Source: Burkholderia oklahomensis C6786 (GTDB lineage Bacteria > Pseudomonadota > Gammaproteobacteria > Burkholderiales > Burkholderiaceae). Taken from it: a stretch of 64,000 bases of DNA. The translations under genes and the position numbers were made by a program. Under the pieces are notes generated by a model. The model was given only the letters and a program-made list of their open reading frames with translations, did no database searches and was not told the DNA's origin. Positions 25,659-34,439 of the stretch are shown in pieces; within the stretch, counting starts at the first letter, position 1; each line of letters opens with the position of its first letter. The stretch spans positions 1,922,001 to 1,986,000 of the forward strand of contig NZ_CP009555.1 of NCBI RefSeq assembly GCF_000959365.1. The letters are read 5' to 3'.

Positions 25659-27062
25659 TTACTTGCTGACTTGCGCGCCGACGCCGAAGTACGGCGCGGA
25701 CGGCGTCTGTCCGGCGATCGCCGAGCTCGGCGTGATCCCGCCGTTGACGGTGCCCTGGATCAGCGTCGCGAACAGCCCGCCGTTCGCAATCACGAAGCCT
25801 TGCGCGGACGTGTCGGTCGTCGTGACGCCGAGGAGGCCCGGCGTCGACTGACCGTAGTCGAGGTTCAGGCCGGTTTCCGCCTGTTGCGTGCTCGGATTGA
25901 CGAACGTGGCCGTCGTTCCCTTGACCACCGTCGCCGTGTACTTGAAGTTCGAGTCCGCGCCCGCGTAGCCGCCGTCGACGCTGCCCAGCGCGAGCGCGGT
26001 CGCCGGCCCGAGCACCGCGATGCCGGATTCGTCGTCGACCTGCGCGTCGGTATGCAGCGGCGGCGTGCCGAGGTTCACGTTGCCCGTACGCACGACGACG
26101 GGCACGGTCGCGCCGTTCAACTGGCCGAGCACCATGTGCGCGACCGCCGACTTGCCCGTCGCGCCGATGAGCGGCAGCTGCGTCTGCGGCAGGATCTGCG
26201 GCGCCTGCGTGCTGTTGAAGTAGCCGCTGCCGCTCGACGTCCACGGGTTGCCCGTCGTCATGCAGCCCGACGTGCTCGTCGACGTGCACGCGCCGTTCGC
26301 GTCGAACGTCTCGCTCGAATTGATCCCCTTCGTTGCATAGTTGCTCGACGGCACCAAGTGGTACAGCAGCGCGTTGTACGTGCCGGCGAGCTTCGTCACG
26401 TCGGTCGTCGTGTTCGAGAACGCGAGGAACGGATAGAAGTCGAAGTGACGCTGCGGCACCTGGCCGATGTTCTGCAGCACGCCCGGGATGATCGTGAGGC
26501 CGCTGTACTGGATCGTCGCGCCCGGAATGCCGCCGCCCGCGACGCCGAAGCCGACGAGGATCATCGGCGGGTTCGCCTGGTTGAAGTCGGCTGCGGTCGA
26601 GTAGGTCGAGTTCGTCGCGGGCGACGTGCCGCTGCCCGGCAGCAGCACGAACGCGCAGCGCGTCTGCTCGGCGGTCGGCAGCGTGCCGGCGGGCGGGTGC
26701 GCGACGTTGCCCGTGATCGTCGTGCCGGCGCGCGTCGGCGTGACCGTCCCGGTCGCGAGCGGAATCGGCGACTCGAGCCACTTGAGCGTGTACGTCATCG
26801 CGGTCGCGTTGATGTTCAGGCTCACGATTTCGCCGCTGCCTGCGCCGCCGAGATACGTGCTGCTGCCGATGTCAGCGTTGGCGGGGCAGAGCGACGTATT
26901 GCCCGCGGCCGAGCTCGGCGGTCCCTGGACGCCGCAGCTCGCGCCGGAGCATTGCGGAACATCGATGGGGGCCGGGGTGCCGCCGCCCCCTCCACTGCAA
27001 GCGGCGAACAAAGGGGCGACGGCTATGGCCATTGCCACCCCTTTCGAAAAGGCGTCCGACAT
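25659..27062 (-). CDS. DUF2957 family lipoprotein (paralogue)
   Basis: A 467-residue exported lipoprotein with lipobox FAAC (Cys near residue 22), followed by a Gly-rich spacer. It is paralogous to the next gene downstream but carries a Pro/Ser/Cys insertion at the N-terminus (PQCSGASCGVQG) and is 50 residues longer. Shared segments include KLAGTY, VDDESGI and TGLNLDYGQS. Beta-rich and likely surface-exposed or periplasmic. First gene of the probable operon DUF2957-DUF2957-ompW; GGAGACAGAGG precedes the ATG at 27062. Function unknown. Confidence 0.75.
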   Translation of the reverse strand: MSDAFSKGVAMAIAVAPLFAACSGGGGGTPAPIDVPQCSGASCGVQGPPSSAAGNTSLCPANADIGSSTYLGGAGSGEIVSLNINATAMTYTLKWLESPIPLATGTVTPTRAGTTITGNVAHPPAGTLPTAEQTRCAFVLLPGSGTSPATNSTYSTAADFNQANPPMILVGFGVAGGGIPGATIQYSGLTIIPGVLQNIGQVPQRHFDFYPFLAFSNTTTDVTKLAGTYNALLYHLVPSSNYATKGINSSETFDANGACTSTSTSGCMTTGNPWTSSGSGYFNSTQAPQILPQTQLPLIGATGKSAVAHMVLGQLNGATVPVVVRTGNVNLGTPPLHTDAQVDDESGIAVLGPATALALGSVDGGYAGADSNFKYTATVVKGTTATFVNPSTQQAETGLNLDYGQSTPGLLGVTTTDTSAQGFVIANGGLFATLIQGTVNGGITPSSAIAGQTPSAPYFGVGAQVSK

Positions 27063-27454
27063 GCCTCTGTCTCCAATGTGTTTAATTGTGTGGGTTAATT
27101 TGGCTGCGTCGTTTTCGGCTGTCAATTGATGGAACCGTCTAAATGAGACGATTTAAACAATTCATTGTATTCGGGATGCCGAAACAAGAGGCGGGAGCGG
27201 AGGGATTAAAACGAGATGAGCGTTTGAAATTTGTCTGGCGGAGTGCGCCGGCCCTTGTTTTTACAGGATTTTGTTTGCGGGCGACGATGTTGGGGCAAGC
27301 GTTTTAAGCACGCACATCGGGTGAATCCCTATCCGGGATAGTCATTACGGCTTTGAAATTTTCAAGATTTTATTTTGAATGGAAATGAAAGTTTGTAAAT
27401 CTCTATTAATGGCGTGACATTATTTGAATAACTTTCAATTCTCATGCGATGCAA
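27063..27454. other. AT-rich promoter region of the DUF2957-ompW operon
   Basis: About 390 bases of unusually low G+C. It holds an inverted repeat CGTCT-N5-AGACG at 27133-27147, a TACAAT (minus strand) near 27165-27170 that could be a -10, and a perfect palindrome CTATCCGGGATAG at 27329-27341. No gene is visible. The low G+C suggests H-NS or regulator binding. Confidence 0.5.
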
Positions 27455-27482
27455 TAAAAAGCCGGCCTTTCGGGCCGGCTTG
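27455..27482 (-). terminator. intrinsic terminator of argC
   Basis: Stem AGCCGGCC/GGCCGGCT with a five-base loop; read on the minus strand it is followed by TTTTT. Confidence 0.85.
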
Positions 27483-27507
27483 TCTCGCGCTGCAAGCAAT
27501 GCGTCGT

Positions 27508-28452
27508 TCAGCGCTTGAGCCCCGTGTCCTCGGCCGCGCCGACGTTGAGGTTCATGCACTGGATCGCGGCGCCCGACGCGCCCTTGCCGAGGTTGTCGAG
27601 CCGCGCGACCGTGACGAAGCGCTCCGCCGTGCCGAACACGAAGAGGTCGACACGGTTCGTGTCGTTGTTCGCCTGCACGTCGAAGAAGCCGTCGTCGAGA
27701 TTCTCGGCCGCGTCGTACGGCGCGACGCGCACGAACGCCTCGCCCGCGTAATGCTCGGCGAGCACGCGCTGCACGTCTTGCGGCGTCACGCGCTTGGCGA
27801 GCTGGCTCGGCGTGAAGTACGTGGTGACGGCGAGGCCCTTGTAGAACGGCCCGACGATCGGCGTGAAGAGCGGCGCGCTCGCGAGGCCCGTGTGCGCGGC
27901 CATCTCCGGCAGATGCTTGTGCGCGAGGCCGAGCGCGTACGGACGCGGGCTCGCGAGCTTCGCGCCGCCCGCCTCGTAATCGGCGATCATCTTCTTGCCG
28001 CCGCCGCTGTAGCCGGTGATCGAGTAGCTGTGCGCGGCGAAATCCGGCGCGACGACGCCCGCGTCGACGAGCGGGCGCATCGCGAGCACGAACGCCGACG
28101 CGTGGCAGCCCGGCACCGCGATGCGCTTCGCGGCGCGGATGCGCTCGCGCTGCGCGCGGTTCAGCTCGGGGAGGCCGTACGCCCAGTCGGCGCTCGTGCG
28201 GAACGCGGTGCTCGCGTCGATCAGCGTCGTGTCCGGGTTCTCGACGAGCGTCGCCGATTCGCGCGACGCGGCGTCGGGCAGGCACAGGAACGTGACGTCC
28301 GACGCGTTGATGAGGCGGCGGCGCTCGTCGACGTCCTTGCGCTTCGCTTCGTCGATGCGCAGGATTTCGATGTCGCTGCGCGCGGACAGATATTCGAAGA
28401 TCTTCAGGCCGGTCGTGCCTTCCTGGCCGTCGACAAAAACTTTCGTGCTCAT
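27508..28452 (-). CDS. argC: N-acetyl-gamma-glutamyl-phosphate reductase (type 2)
   Basis: A 314-residue enzyme of arginine synthesis that reduces N-acetylglutamyl phosphate to the semialdehyde with [23 protein letters not shown] near residue 5 is the nucleotide-binding start of the short type-2 AGPR; the catalytic Cys lies in [16 protein letters not shown] near residue 117, and the His region is [15 protein letters not shown]. Length and motifs fit the type-2 enzyme rather than the longer E. coli form. It has its own terminator; neighbours are unrelated. Confidence 0.93.
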   Translation of the reverse strand: MSTKVFVDGQEGTTGLKIFEYLSARSDIEILRIDEAKRKDVDERRRLINASDVTFLCLPDAASRESATLVENPDTTLIDASTAFRTSADWAYGLPELNRAQRERIRAAKRIAVPGCHASAFVLAMRPLVDAGVVAPDFAAHSYSITGYSGGGKKMIADYEAGGAKLASPRPYALGLAHKHLPEMAAHTGLASAPLFTPIVGPFYKGLAVTTYFTPSQLAKRVTPQDVQRVLAEHYAGEAFVRVAPYDAAENLDDGFFDVQANNDTNRVDLFVFGTAERFVTVARLDNLGKGASGAAIQCMNLNVGAAEDTGLKR

Positions 28453-28612
28453 CTCGCTCTCGCTGGATCGGGGCGGGCGGCGCGTCGCCGCCGTGAAAAC
28501 CGCCATTCTAAGACGTGATGCGCGGCGCCGTAACCGGCTCGGCCGAAAAAAGCCGGCCGGCCGGGGCAGATGATCCTGCCCCTTGGCGGATCAACGGCGG
28601 ATCACGCGCGGA

Positions 28613-29182
28613 TCACTTGCCGGCGAGCCAGCGCGCGGTCGCGGTCGCGACGCGCGCGCCGAACGTCTTCGCGGTCTCGAGATCGCCGCCCGCGGGCGCC
28701 TCGTCGGGCGACGCGTCCGACGGCGATTGCGCGAGGAGGCCGGTGAAGCCGCCCGCGTAGTTGATGTCGTTGCGGGTCGACGCCTTCGTGTTCGCGGGCA
28801 GAAGGCCCGTGCCGACCCACACCATCCCGTGCTGCATCGCGAGCGTGACGAAATACTGGATCGTCGAGAACTTGTCGCCGTTCATCGACGCGGAGTTCGT
28901 GAAACCCGCCGCGATCTTGTCCTTCCATTTCTGGCCGAACCACGCCTTCGACGTCGCGTCGGCGAACTTCTTGAAGTCGGCCGACGGGCCGCCCATGTAG
29001 GTCGGCGCGCCGAAGACGATCGCGTCGGCGGCGTCGAGCGCGGCCCAGCCGGCGTCGTCGAGATCGCCGACGGCGACGAGCCGCGCGTTCGCGCCCGCTT
29101 CCTGCGCGCCCGCGAGCACGGATTCGGCGAGCTTTTTCGTGTGGCCGTAGCCGCTGTGATAGACGATGACGATGTTCGGCAT
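28613..29182 (-). CDS. flavodoxin-fold NAD(P)H:quinone oxidoreductase, WrbA-like
   Basis: A 189-residue FMN protein. The phosphate loop is YHSGYGHTKKLAESV at residues 8-22; APTYMGGPSADFKKF and TGLLPANTKA bind the flavin ring, as in WrbA. It probably reduces quinones by two electrons to avoid radical formation. The C-terminal 40 residues, DLETAKTFGARVATATARW, form the last helix. Stands between argC and a PEBP gene in the same direction, with no evident operon. Confidence 0.85.
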   Translation of the reverse strand: MPNIVIVYHSGYGHTKKLAESVLAGAQEAGANARLVAVGDLDDAGWAALDAADAIVFGAPTYMGGPSADFKKFADATSKAWFGQKWKDKIAAGFTNSASMNGDKFSTIQYFVTLAMQHGMVWVGTGLLPANTKASTRNDINYAGGFTGLLAQSPSDASPDEAPAGGDLETAKTFGARVATATARWLAGK

Positions 29183-29380
29183 TCCCGTTTCTCCAAGATG
29201 AGACGACGAAGCCGCGCGTCCCGGGCGGGCGGCGCGGCGGACGATGGCTGCCCGCGGCGACGCGTGCGGACGGCAGGCGAAAAGAGTCTAGCGGTGCGAA
29301 ATGATGCGTACGACCGCTGTCGCGTGCGACTGAATTTCCCGGATGGAGCGAATCGCGGACGCGCCGCACCTCGCAGGAGA

Positions 29381-29977
29381 CTAGCGGCCGTATGTGACGA
29401 CGAGCTGCGCGGAGCCGATCGTCTCGGTGCCGATCTCATGGTCGAACATCTGCGCGGGGCGGCCCGTCGCGACGCGCAGGTCGGTCGCCTTCAGCGCGTA
29501 GACGGTGATCACGTAGCGGTGCGGCTTGCCAGGCGGCGGGCACGGGCCGCCGTAGCCGTCGACGCCGAAATCGTTGCGCGCCTCGGTCGCGCCGAGCTTG
29601 CGCAGATAGCCGGACGCGCTCGCGTTGGCGGGCAGGCTCGACACGTTCGCCGGGATGCCGGCGACGGCCCAGTGCCACCAGCCGCGGCCGGGCGCGTCGG
29701 GATCGAACATCGTGACGGCGAAGCCCTTCGTGCCGGGCGGCGGGTTGCGCCAGGCGAGTTGCGGCGAGCGGTTGCCGCCCTTGCAGTCGCCTTGATTGAA
29801 CAGGAGCACGGCGCCGACGCGCCCGCCGGGGCGCAGGTCGTCGCTCGTCAGCGTGAACGCGTCTTCGGCGAGCGCGCGCGGACCGCCGAGCAGACCGAAA
29901 AGGGAAACGCAGGCGAGGGCGAGCGAGAGCAGACGACGGGGCGAACCAGGCGGAACGACTCGGCGACCCACACGCAT
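29381..29977 (-). CDS. YbhB/YbcL family PEBP-like protein, exported
   Basis: A 198-residue phosphatidylethanolamine-binding-protein homologue with an N-terminal signal peptide (cut near residue 38, RALAED). Core motifs are GNRSPQLAWRNPPPGTKGFA, MFDPDAPGRGWWHWAV and YGGPCPPPGKPHRYVITVYAL with the ligand pocket. Bacterial members are usually of unknown function; the Raf-kinase-inhibitor name is historical. Confidence 0.88.
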   Translation of the reverse strand: MRVGRRVVPPGSPRRLLSLALACVSLFGLLGGPRALAEDAFTLTSDDLRPGGRVGAVLLFNQGDCKGGNRSPQLAWRNPPPGTKGFAVTMFDPDAPGRGWWHWAVAGIPANVSSLPANASASGYLRKLGATEARNDFGVDGYGGPCPPPGKPHRYVITVYALKATDLRVATGRPAQMFDHEIGTETIGSAQLVVTYGR

Positions 29978-30576
29978 ATGGCCCTTCTCCCGTCACTTGT
30001 GCCGGGGCGGCCCGGCGCTGATCGTTGTCGAGATGTGATGCTCGAACCCGAATATGAGGGCAAGTCTAGCATTAGGGGACGCATGGCGGCGGCAGTCTCG
30101 TCAACTTCGCGCGACGGCGCATGCCGTCGGCTCCGGCAGCGGGACGGTTCGGGCCGGGACGGCGCAGGGGCGTGCATTGCGACCCGGAAGCGACGTGCGA
30201 CGGCGGCCCGGAACGAAGGCGGCGGTGCGACAAGAAGCAAGCGGCGGTGGGCGCGGCCTGGCATAGGGCGTCGGTGATGCACGACCGAACGAGAATTCGA
30301 GAGACGTGGCCGGCGAGGCGAGGCGAGGTGAGGTGAGGTGAGGCGCCGTGCGGTGACGTGCGACATGACGAAGATGTCGCTGGCCCGCAGCAGGCGCAAC
30401 GCGCGCCGCGGCGCGCCGAAACGGACCGCGTGCGCGGCAATTGATCGCGGGGCGGCGCGCTGCGCGCCGCAAACAAAGCCGGCGGACGAGCGCCGCGATG
30501 ACGCGCGACAGCACGAGAGGCGCGCCGCGGCGCGGCACGCTTGATCGAAAGATCGCGCCGGCCGCGAGCGCGCGCA
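29978..30576. other. intergenic region with pentanucleotide repeat
   Basis: About 600 bases without a supported gene; the open frames are arginine-rich shadows. A tandem pentanucleotide repeat lies at 30313-30342. The left edge should hold the promoter of the PEBP gene. Confidence 0.5.
30313..30342. repeat. tandem pentanucleotide repeat (GCGAG/GTGAG)
   Basis: Three units of GCGAG followed by three of GTGAG in perfect register (30 bases), followed by GCGCC. It is intergenic. Confidence 0.9.
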
Positions 30577-30614
30577 TAAAAAAACCGCCCGCCGTCGTCG
30601 ACGGCAGGCGGTTC
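30577..30614 (-). terminator. intrinsic terminator of pyrE
   Basis: AACCGCC-CGCCGTC pairs with GACGGC-A-GGCGGTT; on the minus strand it ends in seven T. It lies 42 bases after the pyrE stop. Confidence 0.85.
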
Positions 30615-30655
30615 TTTGCGCGGCGCGGACTTCTCGCCGGCGAAGCGGGCTCGCG

Positions 30656-31342
30656 TTACTCCTGCGCGCCCGTCGCGCCGCCGTGCGCGGCCGACCATTC
30701 GGCCGGCGAGTGCAGGAATTTCTCGACTTCGTCGAGCGTCTTCGTCTCGAAGTAGCCCGACGCCTTCGCGACGCGCAGCACGTCCCACCAGGTCGCGAGC
30801 GCGTGCAGGTCGACGTCGATGTCCTTCAGGACCGACACGCTTTCCTTGAAGATGTCGTAGTGGAACAGCACGAAGCAGTGGTTCACCTGCGCGCCCGCGG
30901 TGCGCAGCGCGTTGATGAAGTTGATCTTGCTGCGGCTGTCGGTCGTCAGGTCCTCGACGAGCAGCACGCGCGAGCCTTCTTCCAGATAACCCTCGATCTG
31001 CGCGTTGCGGCCGAAACCCTTCGGCTTCTTGCGCACGTACTGCATCGGCAGCATCATCCGGTCGGCGATCCAGGCCGCGAACGGAATGCCGGCGGTTTCG
31101 CCGCCTGCGACCGCGTCGATCTGCTCGAAGCCGACGTCGCGCAGGATCGTCGCTTCCGCCATTTCCATCAGGCCGCGGCGCACGCGCGGAAACGAGATCA
31201 GCTTGCGGCAGTCGATGTAGACGGGGCTCGCCCATCCGGACGTGAAGATGAAGGGCTTGTCGGCGTTGAAGTGCACCGCTTGCACTTCGAGCAGGATTTT
31301 GGCGGTCGTGTCGGAGATCGTCTGACGATCGAAGCCTGTCAT
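30656..31342 (-). CDS. pyrE: orotate phosphoribosyltransferase
   Basis: A 228-residue enzyme of UMP synthesis joining orotate and PRPP. The PRPP loop [17 protein letters not shown] is at about residues 126-142; [19 protein letters not shown] and [17 protein letters not shown] are the other active-site stretches. It carries its own strong terminator and is not in an operon with other pyrimidine genes. Confidence 0.93.
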   Translation of the reverse strand: MTGFDRQTISDTTAKILLEVQAVHFNADKPFIFTSGWASPVYIDCRKLISFPRVRRGLMEMAEATILRDVGFEQIDAVAGGETAGIPFAAWIADRMMLPMQYVRKKPKGFGRNAQIEGYLEEGSRVLLVEDLTTDSRSKINFINALRTAGAQVNHCFVLFHYDIFKESVSVLKDIDVDLHALATWWDVLRVAKASGYFETKTLDEVEKFLHSPAEWSAAHGGATGAQE

Positions 31343-31870
31343 GGGGGCGTTCCTTGATGGTGAGCGGGGGCGGGCGCGGCCCGGTGGCGCAGCTCGCGTG
31401 ATTCCGGCCGTGAGGGCCGGGCTGCGGGCCGACGTGGGCGTGACCGCCGGCGTCGAGCCGCTTCGCTGCGCGCGTAGCCGGCTATTTTACCCGATTTGGG
31501 CGCTTTTCGAGCCGCCCGACGCCGTCCGAGCGCCAGATTTTCGGCGGCCGGACGACGGCCGCGGGCGTCGCGCGAGCGTCCGGGCATGCGGATTTGCCGC
31601 TTGCTTGCGGCATTGAAAGGAAGCACGCCGAAGCAATGGGCTGCCGCGGCGCAGCAACTGACGGGCCTGCACGAGGTGTACACTAGGCGACCCTAAGTAT
31701 TTGCTCGGTGCCTTGTACTTCCCGCTTGCCACCCGCCAAGGTTACATGTCGCGCCGATCCGGCTCGCGACGGCCGCCGCAGTCGACCATCCCTTCGATTC
31801 CCGCATCCGCGGCCCCCGGTGCTCGGTACTGAGTCTTTAGATAATTACGCAAGTCTCTCGCAGGTCAATC
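31343..31870. other. intergenic region between pyrE and maeB
   Basis: 528 bases between divergent genes, which should contain both promoters. I found no convincing gene. A TACACT at 31679-31684 could be a -10 box for maeB but the -35 is poor. Confidence 0.4.
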
Positions 31871-34141
31871 ATGGACGAACAACTGAAGCAGGCCGCTCTC
31901 GCCTATCACCAGAATCCGAAACCCGGCAAGATTTCGGTCACGCCGACCAAGCCGCTGTCGAACCAGCTCGATCTGTCGCTCGCGTATTCGCCGGGCGTCG
32001 CCGCGGCGTGCGACGCGATCTACGCCGATCCGCTCGACGCGCAGAAATACACGTCGCGCGGCAATCTCGTCGGCGTCGTGACGAACGGCACCGCGGTGCT
32101 CGGCCTCGGCAACATCGGCCCGCTGGCCGCGAAGCCGGTGATGGAGGGCAAGGGGTGCCTGTTCAAGAAGTTCGCGGGCATCGACGTGTTCGACATCGAG
32201 CTCGCCGAGTCCGATCCGGACAAGCTCGTCGAGGCGATCGCGATGCTCGAGCCGACGCTCGGCGGCATCAACCTCGAGGACATCAAGGCGCCCGAGTGCT
32301 TCTATATCGAGCAGAAGCTGCGCGAGCGGATGAAGATCCCCGTCTTCCACGACGATCAGCACGGCACCGCGATCATCGCGTCGGCGGCGATCCTGAACGG
32401 CCTGAAGGTGGTCGGCAAGAACCTGTCGAGCGTGAAGCTCGTCTGCTCGGGCGCGGGCGCGGCGGCGATCGCGTGTCTCGACCTGCTCGTGAAGCTCGGC
32501 CTCGACAAGGCGAACGTGCTTGTCGCCGATTCGAAGGGCGTGATCTACGAAGGGCGCGGCAACCTCGATCCGTCGAAGCAGCGCTACGCGGCGACGACCG
32601 ACGCGCGCACGCTCGCCGACGCGATCCGGGGCGCGGACGTGTTCCTCGGCTGCTCGAGCGCGGGCGTGCTGAAGCAGGACATGGTGAAGACGATGGGCGA
32701 CACGCCGTTGATCCTGGCGCTTGCGAACCCGGAGCCGGAAATCCGCCCGGAAGACGCGAAGGCGGTGCGCCCGGACGCGATCGTCGCGACGGGCCGCTCC
32801 GACTATCCGAACCAGGTCAACAACGTCCTGTGCTTCCCGTTCATCTTCCGCGGCGCGCTCGACGTCGGCGCGACGACGATCACCGAAGAGATGAAGCTTG
32901 CGTGCGTGCGCGCGATCGCCGAGCTCGCGCAGGAAACCGACCAGAGCGAGGAAGTCGCGAAGGCGTATGAAGGCCACTCGCTCGAATTCGGCCCGGAATA
33001 CCTGATTCCGAAGCCGTTCGATCCGCGCCTCATCATCAAGATCGCGCCCGCCGTCGCGCAGGCCGCGATGGATTCGGGCGTCGCGACGCGCCCGATCGCC
33101 GACATGGATGCGTACCGCGAGCAGCTCGGCGCGACCGTCTACCGCACCGGCATGGTGATGCGCCCCGTGTTCGCGACCGCGAAGACGAAGACCGCGCGCA
33201 TCGTGTTCGCCGAAGGCGAGGACGAGCGCGTGCTGCGCGCCGCGCAGTTCGTGCTGCAGGAAAAGATCGCGAAGCCGATCATCGTCGGCCGTCCGTCCGT
33301 CGTCGAGATGCGTCTCAAGAAGATCGGCTCGAAGCTTGCGGGCGGCGTCGACTTCGAGATCGTCAATCCGGAAGACGATCCGCGCTACCAGCAATGCTGG
33401 CAGGCATACCACGAGATCGGCGCGCGCGACGGCGTGACGCCCGAAGTCGCGAAGGCCGCGCTGCGCAAGTTCAACACGCTGATCGGCGCGATGCTCGTGC
33501 ACCTCGGCGACGCCGACGGCATGATCTGCGGGATGATCGACACGTATCACAGCCACCTGAAGTTCATCGAGCAGGTGCTGGGCCGCGCGTCGGACGCCGA
33601 GCACTTCGCGGCGATGAACCTGCTGATGCTGCCGGGCCGCAACCTGTTCATGTGCGACACGTACGTGAACGAGCAGCCGAGCGCCGAGCAGCTCGCCGAC
33701 ATGACGATCCAGGCCGCGGCCGAGATCGAGCGCTTCGGCATCACGCCGAAGGCGGCGCTGCTGTCGAACTCGAACTTCGGCAGCGCGCCGTCGGCGTCGT
33801 CGCGCCGGATGGCGGAAGCGCGCAAGCTGATCGTCGAGCGTGCGCCGCACCTCGAAGTCGACGGCGAAATGCACGGCGACGCGGCGCTCTCCGAAGTGGT
33901 TCGCAAGGCCGCGTTCCCCGGCACGGCGCTGTCGGGCGAGGCGAACCTGCTGATCATGCCGAACGTCGAGGCGGCGAACATCGCGTACAACCTGCTGAAG
34001 ATGGTCGGCGGCGAAGGCGTGACGGTGGGCCCGTTCCTGCTCGGCGCGAGCAAGCCGGTGCACATCCTGACGCCGGCCGCGACCGTGCGTCGGATCATCA
34101 ACATGACGGCCGTCGCCGCGGCGAACGTCCAGGTGAAGTAA
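31871..34141 (+). CDS. maeB: NADP-dependent malic enzyme with phosphotransacetylase-like domain
   Basis: A 756-residue fusion. Residues 1-430 are malic enzyme, converting malate to pyruvate, CO2 and [20 protein letters not shown], the metal/NADP region [20 protein letters not shown] near residue 157, and [15 protein letters not shown] for the dinucleotide. Residues 430-756 resemble phosphate acetyltransferase ([32 protein letters not shown]) but normally have no such activity and instead mediate oligomerisation and acetyl-CoA regulation. Length is normal for the MaeB class. Confidence 0.95.
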   Translation: MDEQLKQAALAYHQNPKPGKISVTPTKPLSNQLDLSLAYSPGVAAACDAIYADPLDAQKYTSRGNLVGVVTNGTAVLGLGNIGPLAAKPVMEGKGCLFKKFAGIDVFDIELAESDPDKLVEAIAMLEPTLGGINLEDIKAPECFYIEQKLRERMKIPVFHDDQHGTAIIASAAILNGLKVVGKNLSSVKLVCSGAGAAAIACLDLLVKLGLDKANVLVADSKGVIYEGRGNLDPSKQRYAATTDARTLADAIRGADVFLGCSSAGVLKQDMVKTMGDTPLILALANPEPEIRPEDAKAVRPDAIVATGRSDYPNQVNNVLCFPFIFRGALDVGATTITEEMKLACVRAIAELAQETDQSEEVAKAYEGHSLEFGPEYLIPKPFDPRLIIKIAPAVAQAAMDSGVATRPIADMDAYREQLGATVYRTGMVMRPVFATAKTKTARIVFAEGEDERVLRAAQFVLQEKIAKPIIVGRPSVVEMRLKKIGSKLAGGVDFEIVNPEDDPRYQQCWQAYHEIGARDGVTPEVAKAALRKFNTLIGAMLVHLGDADGMICGMIDTYHSHLKFIEQVLGRASDAEHFAAMNLLMLPGRNLFMCDTYVNEQPSAEQLADMTIQAAAEIERFGITPKAALLSNSNFGSAPSASSRRMAEARKLIVERAPHLEVDGEMHGDAALSEVVRKAAFPGTALSGEANLLIMPNVEAANIAYNLLKMVGGEGVTVGPFLLGASKPVHILTPAATVRRIINMTAVAAANVQVK

Positions 34142-34195
34142 TGCGCGCACGCGGGCGCCGCAAGCCTTCCCGGCATGCGGCGTCGAGACGAAAGG

Positions 34196-34230
34196 AAAGG
34201 CGGTCGCCCGGTCGGGCGGCCGCCTTTTTC
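34196..34230 (+). terminator. intrinsic terminator of maeB
   Basis: AAAGGCGGTCGCCCG pairs with GGCGGCCGCCTTTTT around a short loop. Confidence 0.85.
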
Positions 34231-34439
34231 ATTGGCGTAGGCGCGGCGTGCGAGGCAAGCGGTTTGCCGGCGCCGGATTCGTTGCCTGTCATCGCGCCGC
34301 TGTCGTGCGACGGGAGCCGCAAGGTTCGTCCGGCGGCGACCGTCGCTGCCCGTGAGCGACGGTCGCTCCGACATCGCGCCTTCACACGCGCGCTTCGCGC
34401 CGTCGCCGTCGCCGGCGCGGCGGACCGCCGGCCGCTGCG

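Noticed and set aside
31865..34150. A 761-codon open frame on the minus strand opposite maeB
   Set aside because: Shadow of the malic enzyme gene; biased Arg/His/Asp composition and no recognisable domain.
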